Assembly: GCA_026003075.1 (NCBI GenBank)
Contig: BPGO01000015.1
Span: forward strand, 1 to 46,403
Direction of reading: 5' to 3'
From: Fimbriimonadales bacterium
GTDB taxonomy: Bacteria > Armatimonadota > Fimbriimonadia > Fimbriimonadales > GBS-DC
DNA: 46,403 nucleotides
The notes beneath the pieces are model-generated. The model was not told the origin of the DNA. It made no database searches and saw only the letters and a program-made list of their open reading frames with translations. Positions 33,079 to 41,130 of the stretch are shown one piece after another. The position numbers and the translations under genes are program-made. Numbering within the stretch: the stretch's first letter is position 1; each line of letters starts with the position of its first letter.

Positions 33079-34419
33079 ATGAAACGCTTATGGTGGACTT
33101 TGGCGGCGACCAGCACACTGTGGACGCTGACTTACGCACAGACGATCTATCAGGAACAGGGTGACGCAGGCGACCTGCCGGAAACAGCCCAGGCGACAGG
33201 AACCGACACGACCACCCCATTAGATGCCATTCGGGGCGCATTGGAAGCAGACGGCGTTGATATGTATGTCATCTATATTAGCGACCCAGAAAACTTCAGC
33301 GCGACAACCGTGAATAACGAGACCAATTTCGATACCCAGCTCTGGCTGTTCGACGCGGAGGGCAAAGGGGTCGTGTTTAACGACGATGAGGTCGGCAGTA
33401 CCCTGAGCCGTTCGCGCATCGACAACTCAACAGGCTGTTTGACGGGGCGTTCGGCGGGGATTTATTACATTGCGGTTTCGCGCTACAATCGCGACCCGTT
33501 GGACTGTGAGGATCGCCTGATTTGGCAAAACTCGCCGTTCCGTGCGGTGCGCTGTCCTGACGGACCGGGGGCTGCCTCGCGTGTCGCGAGTTGGTCGGGC
33601 GCCACAGCGATTTCGGGCAACTACGAGATTACGCTTACGGGTGCGTTTACGGCGCCGACGCAATCTAATATTCCTCCCTGCCCCCCCTTCGACGGTTGGG
33701 ATGAAACAGATAACGGCGGCGGCGACGCCGGCGATTTGCCCGACAGCGCCCAACTCATCCAGAGCGACGACGCCCAAGCGTGTCAGACTCCTGTGCAGCG
33801 TGTACGCGGTACTCTGGGTGCCGATGATGTGGACATGTATGTTATCTGCATCACGGACCCTGCGCAGTTCTCCGCCAGTACGGTGGGCACAACCGCATGG
33901 GACACCCAGCTCTGGCTGTTCAAGTGCAACGGTCTGGGCATGGTGCATAACGACGATAATCCCGACGCGACGACGGGCTTACAGTCCAAAATCGACAATC
34001 GCAACGGTTGTATCCAGCAGGCGGGTGTGTATCTGCTGGCGATTAGTCGTTATAATCGCGACCCGGTGGCGCAGGATGGACAGCCGCTCTGGAACCCCAC
34101 GGGGGCAGGGCGTGACGTGCGCTGTGCCGACGGAATCCGTGCCGATCAGCCGATCGCTGCTTGGGCAGGCGCGACCCTCGCGGCAGGACGCTACATCATC
34201 AGCCTCACAGGGGCGTACTTCGTGAGCGAGAACGGCTGCTGCGTCACGGCGGGCGGCGATGTCGACCTCAACGGCTGTATTGACGACGCCGACCTGCTGG
34301 CGATTCTGTTCGCCTTCGGCAGCGCGGGCACATTCTTGCCTGAGGATGTCACCTGCGACGGCATCGTCGACGATGCCGACTTGCTCACTGTGCTGTTCGC
34401 GTTCGGTCAGGGCTGCTGA
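33079..34419 (+). CDS. Exported protein with duplicated domain and dockerin tail
   Basis: Secreted protein of 446 residues with a signal peptide ending near TYAQ (20). Two copies of one domain follow (about 25-195 and 215-385). Each has GDAGDLPE-type start, DVDMYVI, DTQLWLF, NDD, IDN and SRYNRDP. They resemble the pre-peptidase C-terminal (PPC)/DVUA0089-like domains of exported proteins. The last 55 residues are two dockerin-like repeats ending QGC. The domain function is unknown; Asp-rich loops suggest calcium binding. The gene is preceded by AAGGAGG and followed by a hairpin. Confidence 0.82.
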   Translation: MKRLWWTLAATSTLWTLTYAQTIYQEQGDAGDLPETAQATGTDTTTPLDAIRGALEADGVDMYVIYISDPENFSATTVNNETNFDTQLWLFDAEGKGVVFNDDEVGSTLSRSRIDNSTGCLTGRSAGIYYIAVSRYNRDPLDCEDRLIWQNSPFRAVRCPDGPGAASRVASWSGATAISGNYEITLTGAFTAPTQSNIPPCPPFDGWDETDNGGGDAGDLPDSAQLIQSDDAQACQTPVQRVRGTLGADDVDMYVICITDPAQFSASTVGTTAWDTQLWLFKCNGLGMVHNDDNPDATTGLQSKIDNRNGCIQQAGVYLLAISRYNRDPVAQDGQPLWNPTGAGRDVRCADGIRADQPIAAWAGATLAAGRYIISLTGAYFVSENGCCVTAGGDVDLNGCIDDADLLAILFAFGSAGTFLPEDVTCDGIVDDADLLTVLFAFGQGC

Positions 34420-34431
34420 GCCACGGAAGTA

Positions 34432-34464
34432 GCTCCCCTCTCCCGAAAAGTCGGGGAGGGGAGC
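34432..34464 (+). terminator. Strong hairpin after the dockerin gene
   Basis: GCTCCCCTC and GAGGGGAGC (34432-34440, 34456-34464) plus inner CCCG/CGGG form a 13-bp stem with one bulged T and an AAAAGT loop, 12 nt after the stop. No T-run. The rest of the gap to 34607 holds only AGGAGG of the next gene. Confidence 0.6.
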
Positions 34465-34606
34465 CGCTCCACCAACCGAAACCCTTTCCCACTCTTGCCA
34501 CGTAAGCAAGCCCTCGGCACGCCTCTGCGGCGCAACTTAACCACCTCTTAACAACCCCATAGGTTTAATCTCCACGCTCCCAATAGGAGCAGGAGGTTTG
34601 ACTGAA

Positions 34607-35332
34607 ATGAGAGGCTCTTTGATGACGCGCGCTTTGGTCGCGCTGGGTGCTTTGACGGTTACGCTCGGTCTTTCACAGGCGCAGTCTGTGCAACTCGTGC
34701 TTTGGGACTTTAACGACAACGACGCCATCGCCGATGCTGGGGTGAACGCCTCGCTCAGCTCGCTCGCCTTGGTTGGGGGTACCACGGCAACCTTCGCATC
34801 TGGTTCACCGCTGGACACTGCAAGCACCAATCGGGGCTACAACACGACCACCTACCCCGCTCAAGGCACGGGCAACCTCACCGCGGGCATCGTGTTCAAC
34901 ACGCCGACGACGGGTTATATGAATGTCACGGTACAGTTCGATGTGCGCTGGAGCAACACGGCATCGAAGTACCTGCGCTTCCAGTATACCTATGACGGCG
35001 TGAATTGGAACAACGGACCCCAATTGGTAGCGGGTGGGGGCGACTGGTGGTACGGTCCCAACAACGGCAACACCCGCATCTTGGTGGACTTCACGGGCGA
35101 CACCAACGCCGACAACAACCCCAACTTCACCTTCCGCATCGTGGCGGAGTTCGCTCCAGGTACAAATGCTTACGAAGCCGCGGCGTCAGGGCGTACCTAT
35201 AGCACATCGGGCACTGTCCGCTACGACTTGGTTGAGGTGCGTGGCGAGGTCGTGCCTGAGCCTGCAAGCTTGCTGGCGTTGGGCGTCGGTGTTGCGGGGC
35301 TGGTCGGGCTGCGCCGTCGGAATAAGCGGTAA
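34607..35332 (+). CDS. PEP-CTERM sorting domain protein
   Basis: Exported protein of 241 residues with a signal peptide (cut near SQAQS) and a beta-rich middle (WDFNDND start, YDGVNWNNGPQ). The C-terminus VPEPASLLALGVGVAGLVGL followed by RRRNKR is a PEP-CTERM signal: Pro-Glu-Pro, hydrophobic helix, Arg-rich end. Such proteins are processed by exosortase (EpsH/XrtA type) and are linked to exopolysaccharide in other bacteria. The exosortase gene is not in this window. ATG 34607 is 10 nt after AGGAGG; TTG 34598 is too close to it. Confidence 0.88.
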   Translation: MRGSLMTRALVALGALTVTLGLSQAQSVQLVLWDFNDNDAIADAGVNASLSSLALVGGTTATFASGSPLDTASTNRGYNTTTYPAQGTGNLTAGIVFNTPTTGYMNVTVQFDVRWSNTASKYLRFQYTYDGVNWNNGPQLVAGGGDWWYGPNNGNTRILVDFTGDTNADNNPNFTFRIVAEFAPGTNAYEAAASGRTYSTSGTVRYDLVEVRGEVVPEPASLLALGVGVAGLVGLRRRNKR

Positions 35333-35356
35333 AATCCCCTCAGTGAATGTGCGCAC

Positions 35357-35390
35357 AGCGGGTGGGGTACAAGTTGCCTCACCCGCTTTT
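35357..35390. terminator. Terminator between PEP-CTERM and GT9 genes
   Basis: AGCGGGTG (35357-35364) pairs with CACCCGCT (35380-35387), extendable to 11 bp, followed on the plus strand by TTT. It lies between converging genes. Confidence 0.6.
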
Positions 35391-35398
35391 GAGTAAAC

Positions 35399-36484
35399 TC
35401 ACTTGAGTATCTCTTGCAGCGTTTTGATGACCCGCTCGGGGCGCACACTCAGCATGCACTGATGGCGCTCCAGCAGGCAGTCGGCGTTGCGGAATCGGTT
35501 CTCATAACATTTACTGCATGGCTCTTCGGGCAGAATCCGATACAGGTGGGGTACAGGGGGTGTCCACACCATCCACGGGCTTGCCCCAAACAGCGCGATG
35601 GTGGGGGTGCGCACGCTGTAGGCGATGTGCATAATCCCGTTGTCCACCGAGATACACGCTTTCGCGCGTGCGAGTGCGCCTGCGACTTGGGGCAGGGTGA
35701 ACCGCCCACGCAGGTCGATGAGCGCCGTGTTCTGCAGCAGCCACGATTCTGTGTCGCCCGTGTGGTAGACCGCGCTTTGGCGTTGTGGTTGATCGCCCAA
35801 CAGCCCCACCCGATAGCCGTTCTCGAAACACCAGTCAATCACCTGTTTCCAGTAGTCGCGTATCCAGAGTTTCGCGCTGCGTCGCCCCCCTGTGGAGATG
35901 AGGACTTCGGGAATCGGGCATTCGGGGTCGCGCGTGGGGACTTCGGTGCGGTAGAAGTCGGTCTCCACGAACGCCAACCGACACCAGATTTCACCGATAT
36001 AGGTGCTTTTGAGAATGTCCCCATAGCGTTGCAACAGGTCGGGCGCAGACCAGAACTCGTCGTGCAGGCGGTGGAGTTTGTCGGGGGGTTTGGGCACCTC
36101 CTCGCGCAGGTCGGCGCCGAAGCACTTGCCCACCACATAATGCGGTTGGAGCATATGCGCCACGAACGCCATCGTGGGGTGGAAGTCGCAGTTGATGACG
36201 AGGTCGTACTCGCCTGCCTGAGCGCGCCGTTGCGCAAGGAACGCGGGCAGCTCTTTCAGGGCGTCGGGGTTGCCGAACACCGAAAACCGCGCGTCGATAT
36301 ACGGCAGAGCTTCCTCCAACTCGCGCGTGCGCTCGCCACTGAAGTAGTCCAGCGTGCAGTCGGGATACTTCTCTTTGAGACCGCGTAGCAGTGGCGTGAT
36401 AATCACAAAGTCGCCCAGCGCGTCGTAAAACAGCACAGCGATATGGGGACGCGGGCGCAGCGGCTGGTTATTGAACCATTCCAT
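35399..36484 (-). CDS. Glycosyltransferase family 9 (heptosyltransferase-like)
   Basis: GT-B enzyme of 361 residues related to ADP-heptose:LPS heptosyltransferases. It has HIAVLFYDALGDFVIITPLLRGLKEKYP near the N-terminus (GDFVIITPLLRGLK is the signature part), LVINCDFHPT, and late segments SVDNGIMHIAYSVRTPTIALFGASPW and EEPCSKCYE. Four or more cysteines in the C-terminal region (CSKC, NADC, HQC) could bind metal, as in some GT9 members. The acceptor is unknown, but such enzymes act on outer-membrane glycans. TAGAAT lies 8 nt before the ATG. hisA lies 12 nt upstream on the same strand. Confidence 0.88.
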   Translation of the reverse strand: MEWFNNQPLRPRPHIAVLFYDALGDFVIITPLLRGLKEKYPDCTLDYFSGERTRELEEALPYIDARFSVFGNPDALKELPAFLAQRRAQAGEYDLVINCDFHPTMAFVAHMLQPHYVVGKCFGADLREEVPKPPDKLHRLHDEFWSAPDLLQRYGDILKSTYIGEIWCRLAFVETDFYRTEVPTRDPECPIPEVLISTGGRRSAKLWIRDYWKQVIDWCFENGYRVGLLGDQPQRQSAVYHTGDTESWLLQNTALIDLRGRFTLPQVAGALARAKACISVDNGIMHIAYSVRTPTIALFGASPWMVWTPPVPHLYRILPEEPCSKCYENRFRNADCLLERHQCMLSVRPERVIKTLQEILK

Positions 36485-36495
36485 AGGGTCTAATT

Positions 36496-37215
36496 CTACC
36501 AGAGCGTGTCGGGCAGCGTTCCTTCATACAGGGCTTTGCCGACGATGACGCCTTCCAGCGTGGTGGCTTGCGCCAAGCCGCGCAGGGTATGGAGGTCGGC
36601 TTCGTCGCACACACCGCCCGAGGCGATGACAGGCACAGCGACCGCGTTGAGGAGTTCTGTCAGGGGTTCCAGCGCGATCCCTTGCAGCGTGCCGTCCCGT
36701 TCCACCTGCGTAAAAACGATCCGAGTCGCGCCGCGCTCTACCATCTGCCGGGCGAACTCCAAATAGGGTGTCGCGGACACGCTTTGCCACCCGTGCGTCG
36801 CCGCGGCGCCCGCTTTCACATCCAGCGCGAGGGCGACCCGCTCACCGTAGGTCTGAAACATTCGCTCGGCGAAATCGGGGTTCTGCACGGCGACGGTGCC
36901 GATGAGAACGCGCTCCGCGCCTGCATCGAGTAGTTGTTGGATATGGGCTTCGGTGCGCACGCCGCCGCCGACTTGGATGGGGATGTCCACTGCCCGTGCG
37001 ATTCGTGCTATTAGTTCCACCTGCACGGGTTCGCCTGCTTTCGCGCCGTCTAAGTCCACCACATGCAGGCGTGGTGCGCCGCGTTGCGCCCAGTGCTGGG
37101 CGACGGCAGTCGGGTCGTCGTGATAGCGGGTTTCACGCGCGTAGTCGCCTTGCAGCAGGCGCACAGCGTAGCCCTCGCGCAGATCAATGGCTGGGATGAC
37201 TTCGAACCGCTTCAT
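36496..37215 (-). CDS. hisA: ProFAR isomerase (histidine biosynthesis)
   Basis: Isomerises ProFAR to PRFAR, step four of histidine synthesis. The 239-residue TIM barrel has catalytic Asp11 in PAIDLREG, Asp132 in ALDVKAG, HVVDLDGA (51-58), VGGGVRTEA (82-90), and SGGVCDEADL near the C-terminus. No other his gene is adjacent. Its start overlaps the stop of the dockerin propeller by TGATG, so it is probably translated by coupling. GT9 follows by 11 nt. An isolated hisA in an envelope gene run is unusual. Confidence 0.94.
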   Translation of the reverse strand: MKRFEVIPAIDLREGYAVRLLQGDYARETRYHDDPTAVAQHWAQRGAPRLHVVDLDGAKAGEPVQVELIARIARAVDIPIQVGGGVRTEAHIQQLLDAGAERVLIGTVAVQNPDFAERMFQTYGERVALALDVKAGAAATHGWQSVSATPYLEFARQMVERGATRIVFTQVERDGTLQGIALEPLTELLNAVAVPVIASGGVCDEADLHTLRGLAQATTLEGVIVGKALYEGTLPDTLW

Positions 37216-38936
37216 CAGTCGCCAATTGTACCGAAGTTGAACAGCACGATCAGCAGGTCAGCGTCATCTACGGCGCCGTCGCCGTTCAGGTCGGCTTGGG
37301 CATCGTTGGAACCGAAGTTGAACAGCACCTGCAGCAGGTCGGCGTCATCGATCTGATTATCGCGATTGGCGTCGCCGTTGAGGAGCGTCCAGTGGGCGTT
37401 TATGACACCGCTGCTGCCGATGGGGATCGTTTGTCGTTGTCCCAGCCAGCCTGGTACATAGACTCGCACTTGAACGGTGCCTGAAAGCCCCGTTTGTAGG
37501 CTGTACGCACCGTTTGCGCCCAGAGTCACGATTGCAGTGTCGGTCTGCGAGCCGTTGGTGAGTGTGAAGTGCGCCGTTTTGCCTGCGGGATTGGGAAGGT
37601 AGTTTTCCAGAATCACCTGCCCGCTAAGCGTTGGGGGCGGGTTGATGCGCCAGATTCCCGCGCCTGCCACATTCTGCGCCCCCTGATTCACCGTGGCGAT
37701 GGCATACACCGCGCCGTCGGGGGCGGCGACGAGCAGTTCGGGGGTCTCATCGGCGGCGCTGAGCGGTGGTAGGTAGCCCTGCGCCATCAGGGTCCCATCG
37801 GGACGCAGCCACTGCAACGCAGGCTTCCAGCGGTCGGGACTGGGCAGCAGTTCGCCCGTCAGCTGCACTAGCGCGCCCGCAGGGGTACTCACGCCCGCAA
37901 CAGGACGGTACACCCCCGTGAGCAACTGCGAGCCGATGAGCGTTCCGTTGGACAAACCCAGCACACTCGCCATGCCGCGCGTGTCGGGGGTCTCCCATCC
38001 ACCGCTGGCGAGCCACACCGTGCCGCTCACAGCCAACACATCGGGCATCGCGTCGCCTGCCGCGATGCCCAAATCCCACTGCCCAAGCAGGGTACCGTTG
38101 GAAACATCCACACGGCACATGCGCAAACGCATTTGCTGGGCGGAACTATTCCAATAGTCGCCCAGCAAGTAAAGACTGCCATCGCTCGCTTGGACGAACT
38201 TCTCCGTGCGCAACGGCAGGACGCGCTCGTAGACGGTTGCGCCAGAGTTATTGATTGCGCGAAGGTAAGTGTGCGAGAATGGCTTCAGTACCTCGTTCAC
38301 CTCGCCATCCACAAAGAGAATTAGGGTCGTGCTGGCACTCAGGCGCACCATTCCGACGGGGGTGCGATTCGCCAGCAAAGTGCTTGGCGGAGAGTACTGA
38401 TTCGCCACAACCTGATTGCCGTTCGCATCATAAATCAGCCGTGCGAAGCCGATGCCATTGTTGCCCATAGCGTGCAGCACTTCCACGCCACCTTCGGGAC
38501 GGACGATGAGTTGGCGTATCACATCATAGCGACTCAAGTTAACCTCTACAGACCAAAGCAAGTCGCCTTGAGCCGACCAACGCTGAACGAACGCGATGGA
38601 GTCGGTATCGGCGCGCGTGATTGCCAAATAGAACGAGTCGTCGGGCGCGACCGCAATCGATTCCGCGTATTCCGCTTGCGTGAGTTCCCCAAAAGTGCGC
38701 GCCCACAGCAGGTCGCCTGTGGCTGAGTATTTTACGAGGGCGACGCTATTGAACGCCTGCGTTTCGTGAATGAACCGCCCTGCCACAATCAGGTTCCCCT
38801 GCGAGTCGGTGGCGGCGATTTGCGGGAGGAAGCCACGCGAGTTCGGATGCAGGTACAAACGGCTCCATGCCACGCTTTGAGCGCAGGCACTGGCTATCGC
38901 GAGAGCGAGTCCCCAAACGGCAAACCCCAGGCGCAT
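37215..38936 (-). CDS. Exported beta-propeller protein with dockerin tail
   Basis: Secreted protein of 573 residues with a signal peptide (cut near SACAQ). Residues about 25-420 have repeated beta-propeller blades of SBBP or Kelch-like type (VKYSATGDLLWARTFG, VQRWSAQGDLLWSVE, LIYDANGNQVVANQY). A small Ig- or peptidase-associated domain follows (VILENYLPNPAGKTAHF). Two dockerin-like repeats end the protein (GDANRDNQIDDADLL, LNGDGAVDDADLL). This tail ends TIGD and lacks the terminal Gly-Cys seen in the other three. ATG 38936 is 7 nt after TATAAT. It is coupled to hisA downstream. Confidence 0.83.
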   Translation of the reverse strand: MRLGFAVWGLALAIASACAQSVAWSRLYLHPNSRGFLPQIAATDSQGNLIVAGRFIHETQAFNSVALVKYSATGDLLWARTFGELTQAEYAESIAVAPDDSFYLAITRADTDSIAFVQRWSAQGDLLWSVEVNLSRYDVIRQLIVRPEGGVEVLHAMGNNGIGFARLIYDANGNQVVANQYSPPSTLLANRTPVGMVRLSASTTLILFVDGEVNEVLKPFSHTYLRAINNSGATVYERVLPLRTEKFVQASDGSLYLLGDYWNSSAQQMRLRMCRVDVSNGTLLGQWDLGIAAGDAMPDVLAVSGTVWLASGGWETPDTRGMASVLGLSNGTLIGSQLLTGVYRPVAGVSTPAGALVQLTGELLPSPDRWKPALQWLRPDGTLMAQGYLPPLSAADETPELLVAAPDGAVYAIATVNQGAQNVAGAGIWRINPPPTLSGQVILENYLPNPAGKTAHFTLTNGSQTDTAIVTLGANGAYSLQTGLSGTVQVRVYVPGWLGQRQTIPIGSSGVINAHWTLLNGDANRDNQIDDADLLQVLFNFGSNDAQADLNGDGAVDDADLLIVLFNFGTIGD

Positions 38937-38943
38937 CAGCTCT

Positions 38944-38949
38944 ATTATA
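38944..38949 (-). promoter_or_regulatory. -10 box (TATAAT), leaderless dockerin propeller promoter
   Basis: TATAAT on the minus strand, 7 nt before the ATG at 38936. It overlaps the end of purD, separating this transcript from the ribosomal operon. Confidence 0.6.
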
Positions 38950-40216
38950 GCACAGATTGCGCTATATCGCTTCGGTAGTGCATCCCTTCGAACTGGATTT
39001 GCGCGACTGCGCGGTAGGCGTTCTCACGCGCTTCGGTGAGGGTCGCTCCCAGCCCGACGATGTTCAGCACGCGTCCGCCGCTGGTCACGATGCGCCCCCC
39101 TTCGGTGCGCGTTCCCGCGTGAAAAATCTGCACATTGGGCAACTGGCTCGCCGCTTCCAGTCCCTCGATAGGCAATCCCGTGCGGTATTCGTGGGGGTAG
39201 CCTCCCGACGCCAGCACGACGCAGACCGCAGCACGGTCGCTAAACTGCAGCGGCGTCTCGTGCAATCGCCCTGTGATTGTCGCCAGGGCGAGTTCTACCA
39301 AGTCGCTCTCCAGCAGGGGCATCAAGACCTGCGTTTCGGGGTCGCCGAAGCGGCAGTTGAACTCTAAGGTGTAGGGCTGTTCGTCTTGCACCATCAGCCC
39401 TGCGTACAGAACCCCTTGGTAGGGAGTGCCCCGTCGCGTCATTTCGCCAATCACGGGGCGTACAATCTGGCTCATGGCGGTTTGTATCAGTTCGGGTGTC
39501 GCGTCGGGCAGGGGGGTATAGCAGCCCATACCGCCTGTGTTCGGTCCGCGGTCGCCGTCTAAGGCGCGTTTATAGTCGCGCACTGGGGGCATCGGGCTTG
39601 CGGTGTGTCCATCGGTCAGGCACAGTAGGGACATCTCGCGCCCCTGCAAGCGGTCTTCGATAACGATACGCCGCCCCGCGTCGCCCAGCCCGCGCTCTAC
39701 CATCAGGAACTCCACCGCGTCCAGTGCGTCGCTGAGGGTCTCACATACGAACACGCCTTTGCCCAGCGCTTCGCCGTCGGCTTTGATGACGCAGGGGCGT
39801 TGGATAAATCGCTCACGGAGATAAGCGCGCGCGGCATCAGGCTGATCGAACACGGCGAAGGGCGCGGTTGGGGCGTTAACTTGCGCCATGAGGTGCTTGG
39901 CGAAGGCTTTGCTGCCTTCCAGTTGCGCCGCGGCGCGCGAGGGACCGAAGCAGGGGAGGTTCGCCTCGCGCAGCGCATCTGTCAGCCCAGCAATCAGGGG
40001 CGATTCAGGACCGACCACTACAAGGTCGATCGCGTTCTGTTGCGCGAAGGCGACCAGTTCGGGGATGGCTTTCGGCGCGATAGGAACGCACTCCGCGAGT
40101 TGGGCAATACCGGCGTTGCCGGGGGCGGCATAGAGCGTGTCGCAATGCGCACTTTGGCGCAGTTTCCACGCCAGTGCATGCTCGCGTCCGCCGCCGCCGA
40201 CAAGCAGGATGCGCAT
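38945..40216 (-). CDS. purD: Phosphoribosylamine-glycine ligase
   Basis: ATP-grasp enzyme making glycinamide ribonucleotide in purine synthesis. The 423-residue protein begins [17 protein letters not shown] and contains PGNAGIA, VVGPESPL, GPSRAAAQLEGSKAFAKHLM, the ATP-grasp segment KADGEALGKGVFVC and the metal-binding LEFNCRFGDPETQVLMP. The start overlaps the rpsI stop by one base (TGATG), so purD is coupled to the ribosomal operon. The stop lies 8 nt before the ATG of the next gene on this strand. Confidence 0.95.
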   Translation of the reverse strand: MRILLVGGGGREHALAWKLRQSAHCDTLYAAPGNAGIAQLAECVPIAPKAIPELVAFAQQNAIDLVVVGPESPLIAGLTDALREANLPCFGPSRAAAQLEGSKAFAKHLMAQVNAPTAPFAVFDQPDAARAYLRERFIQRPCVIKADGEALGKGVFVCETLSDALDAVEFLMVERGLGDAGRRIVIEDRLQGREMSLLCLTDGHTASPMPPVRDYKRALDGDRGPNTGGMGCYTPLPDATPELIQTAMSQIVRPVIGEMTRRGTPYQGVLYAGLMVQDEQPYTLEFNCRFGDPETQVLMPLLESDLVELALATITGRLHETPLQFSDRAAVCVVLASGGYPHEYRTGLPIEGLEAASQLPNVQIFHAGTRTEGGRIVTSGGRVLNIVGLGATLTEARENAYRAVAQIQFEGMHYRSDIAQSVL

Positions 40217-40608
40217 CAGCGCTTCACGAACTGGAAGCCGCGGCGTGCGCCGTGGCGCCCGTACTTCTTGCGCTCTTTCTCGCGGGCGTCGCGGGTAAGC
40301 ATTCCGTGCTGTTTCAATAGGGCGCGGTATTCGGGGTTCACCTGCAGCAGGGCGCGCGCCACGCCGTGTCGAATCGCGCCTGCCTGTCCTGACAGCCCGC
40401 CCCCGCGCACCGTCGCCTTGATGTCGTACTGACCTTCAATGCCCAGCAGGCGCATCGGTTGCGTCACGATGCGCTCCAGAATGGGGCGTCGGAGGTATTC
40501 GGACGCTTCGCGTCCGTTGATGATAATCTTGCCCTCGCCTGGCGTGAGCCACACCCGCGCTGAGGCGGTCTTGCGTCGTCCTGTTCCGTAGTATCGAATC
40601 GGCTCCAT
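40216..40608 (-). CDS. rpsI: 30S ribosomal protein S9
   Basis: 130 residues, with [15 protein letters not shown] near the N-terminus, [19 protein letters not shown] in the middle and the Arg-rich C-terminus [22 protein letters not shown] ([13 protein letters not shown] is the key part). It lies 12 nt after rplM, as is standard. The final TGA overlaps the ATG of purD. Confidence 0.96.
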   Translation of the reverse strand: MEPIRYYGTGRRKTASARVWLTPGEGKIIINGREASEYLRRPILERIVTQPMRLLGIEGQYDIKATVRGGGLSGQAGAIRHGVARALLQVNPEYRALLKQHGMLTRDAREKERKKYGRHGARRGFQFVKR

Positions 40609-40620
40609 AGCGTCTACTCC

Positions 40621-41052
40621 TTACACCTCGTAGGGTTGGGGCTGCTGTGCGCTGTGGGGATGTTCGGCGCCCTGAAACACGCGCAGCCGCTTGAGCATAC
40701 GGGCGCGTAGTTTGTTCTTGGGCAGCATGCGGCTCACCACGCGCGTCACCATCTTTTCGGGCTTCTCGGTCATCATTTTGCGGCGCGTGTAGGCGCGCAG
40801 CCCGCCGGGATGCATCGTGTGATGGTAGATTACTTCGTCCAGTTTGCTCCCCGTGAAAATCGCCTTCTCCGCGTTCAGGATAATCACATGGTCGCCCATA
40901 TCCATGTGGGGTGTGTAGGTGGGCTTATGTTTCCCTTGCAGCAGGCGTGCCACTTGGGCGGCGACTCGCCCGACGGGCTTGCCCGCCGCATCGACGACCC
41001 ACCAGGTTCGCTGGATTTCATCTTTTTTCATCGTATAGGTTCGCTGTAGCAT
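40621..41052 (-). CDS. rplM: 50S ribosomal protein L13
   Basis: 143 residues. MLQRTYTMKKDEIQRTWWVVDA, DMGDHVIILNAEK, MHPGGLR and AEHPHSAQQP match L13. ATG 41052 is 8 nt after AAGGAGG; a GTG at 41058 also exists but is too close. rpsI follows. A hairpin (41108-41130) precedes the gene. Confidence 0.96.
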   Translation of the reverse strand: MLQRTYTMKKDEIQRTWWVVDAAGKPVGRVAAQVARLLQGKHKPTYTPHMDMGDHVIILNAEKAIFTGSKLDEVIYHHTMHPGGLRAYTRRKMMTEKPEKMVTRVVSRMLPKNKLRARMLKRLRVFQGAEHPHSAQQPQPYEV

Positions 41053-41107
41053 AATCACTGCCTCCTTCTGTAGCTTAGACGCTGTTGTCCAAGCGACTGC
41101 AATGTCG

Positions 41108-41130
41108 GCACGGGCAATTCCTGTCCGTGC
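41108..41130 (-). promoter_or_regulatory. Hairpin between truA and rplM
   Basis: GCACGG (41108-41113) and CCGTGC (41125-41130) form a 6-bp stem with an 11-nt loop at the truA stop codon. It could be a weak terminator or an L13 leader structure; there is no T-run. Confidence 0.3.
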
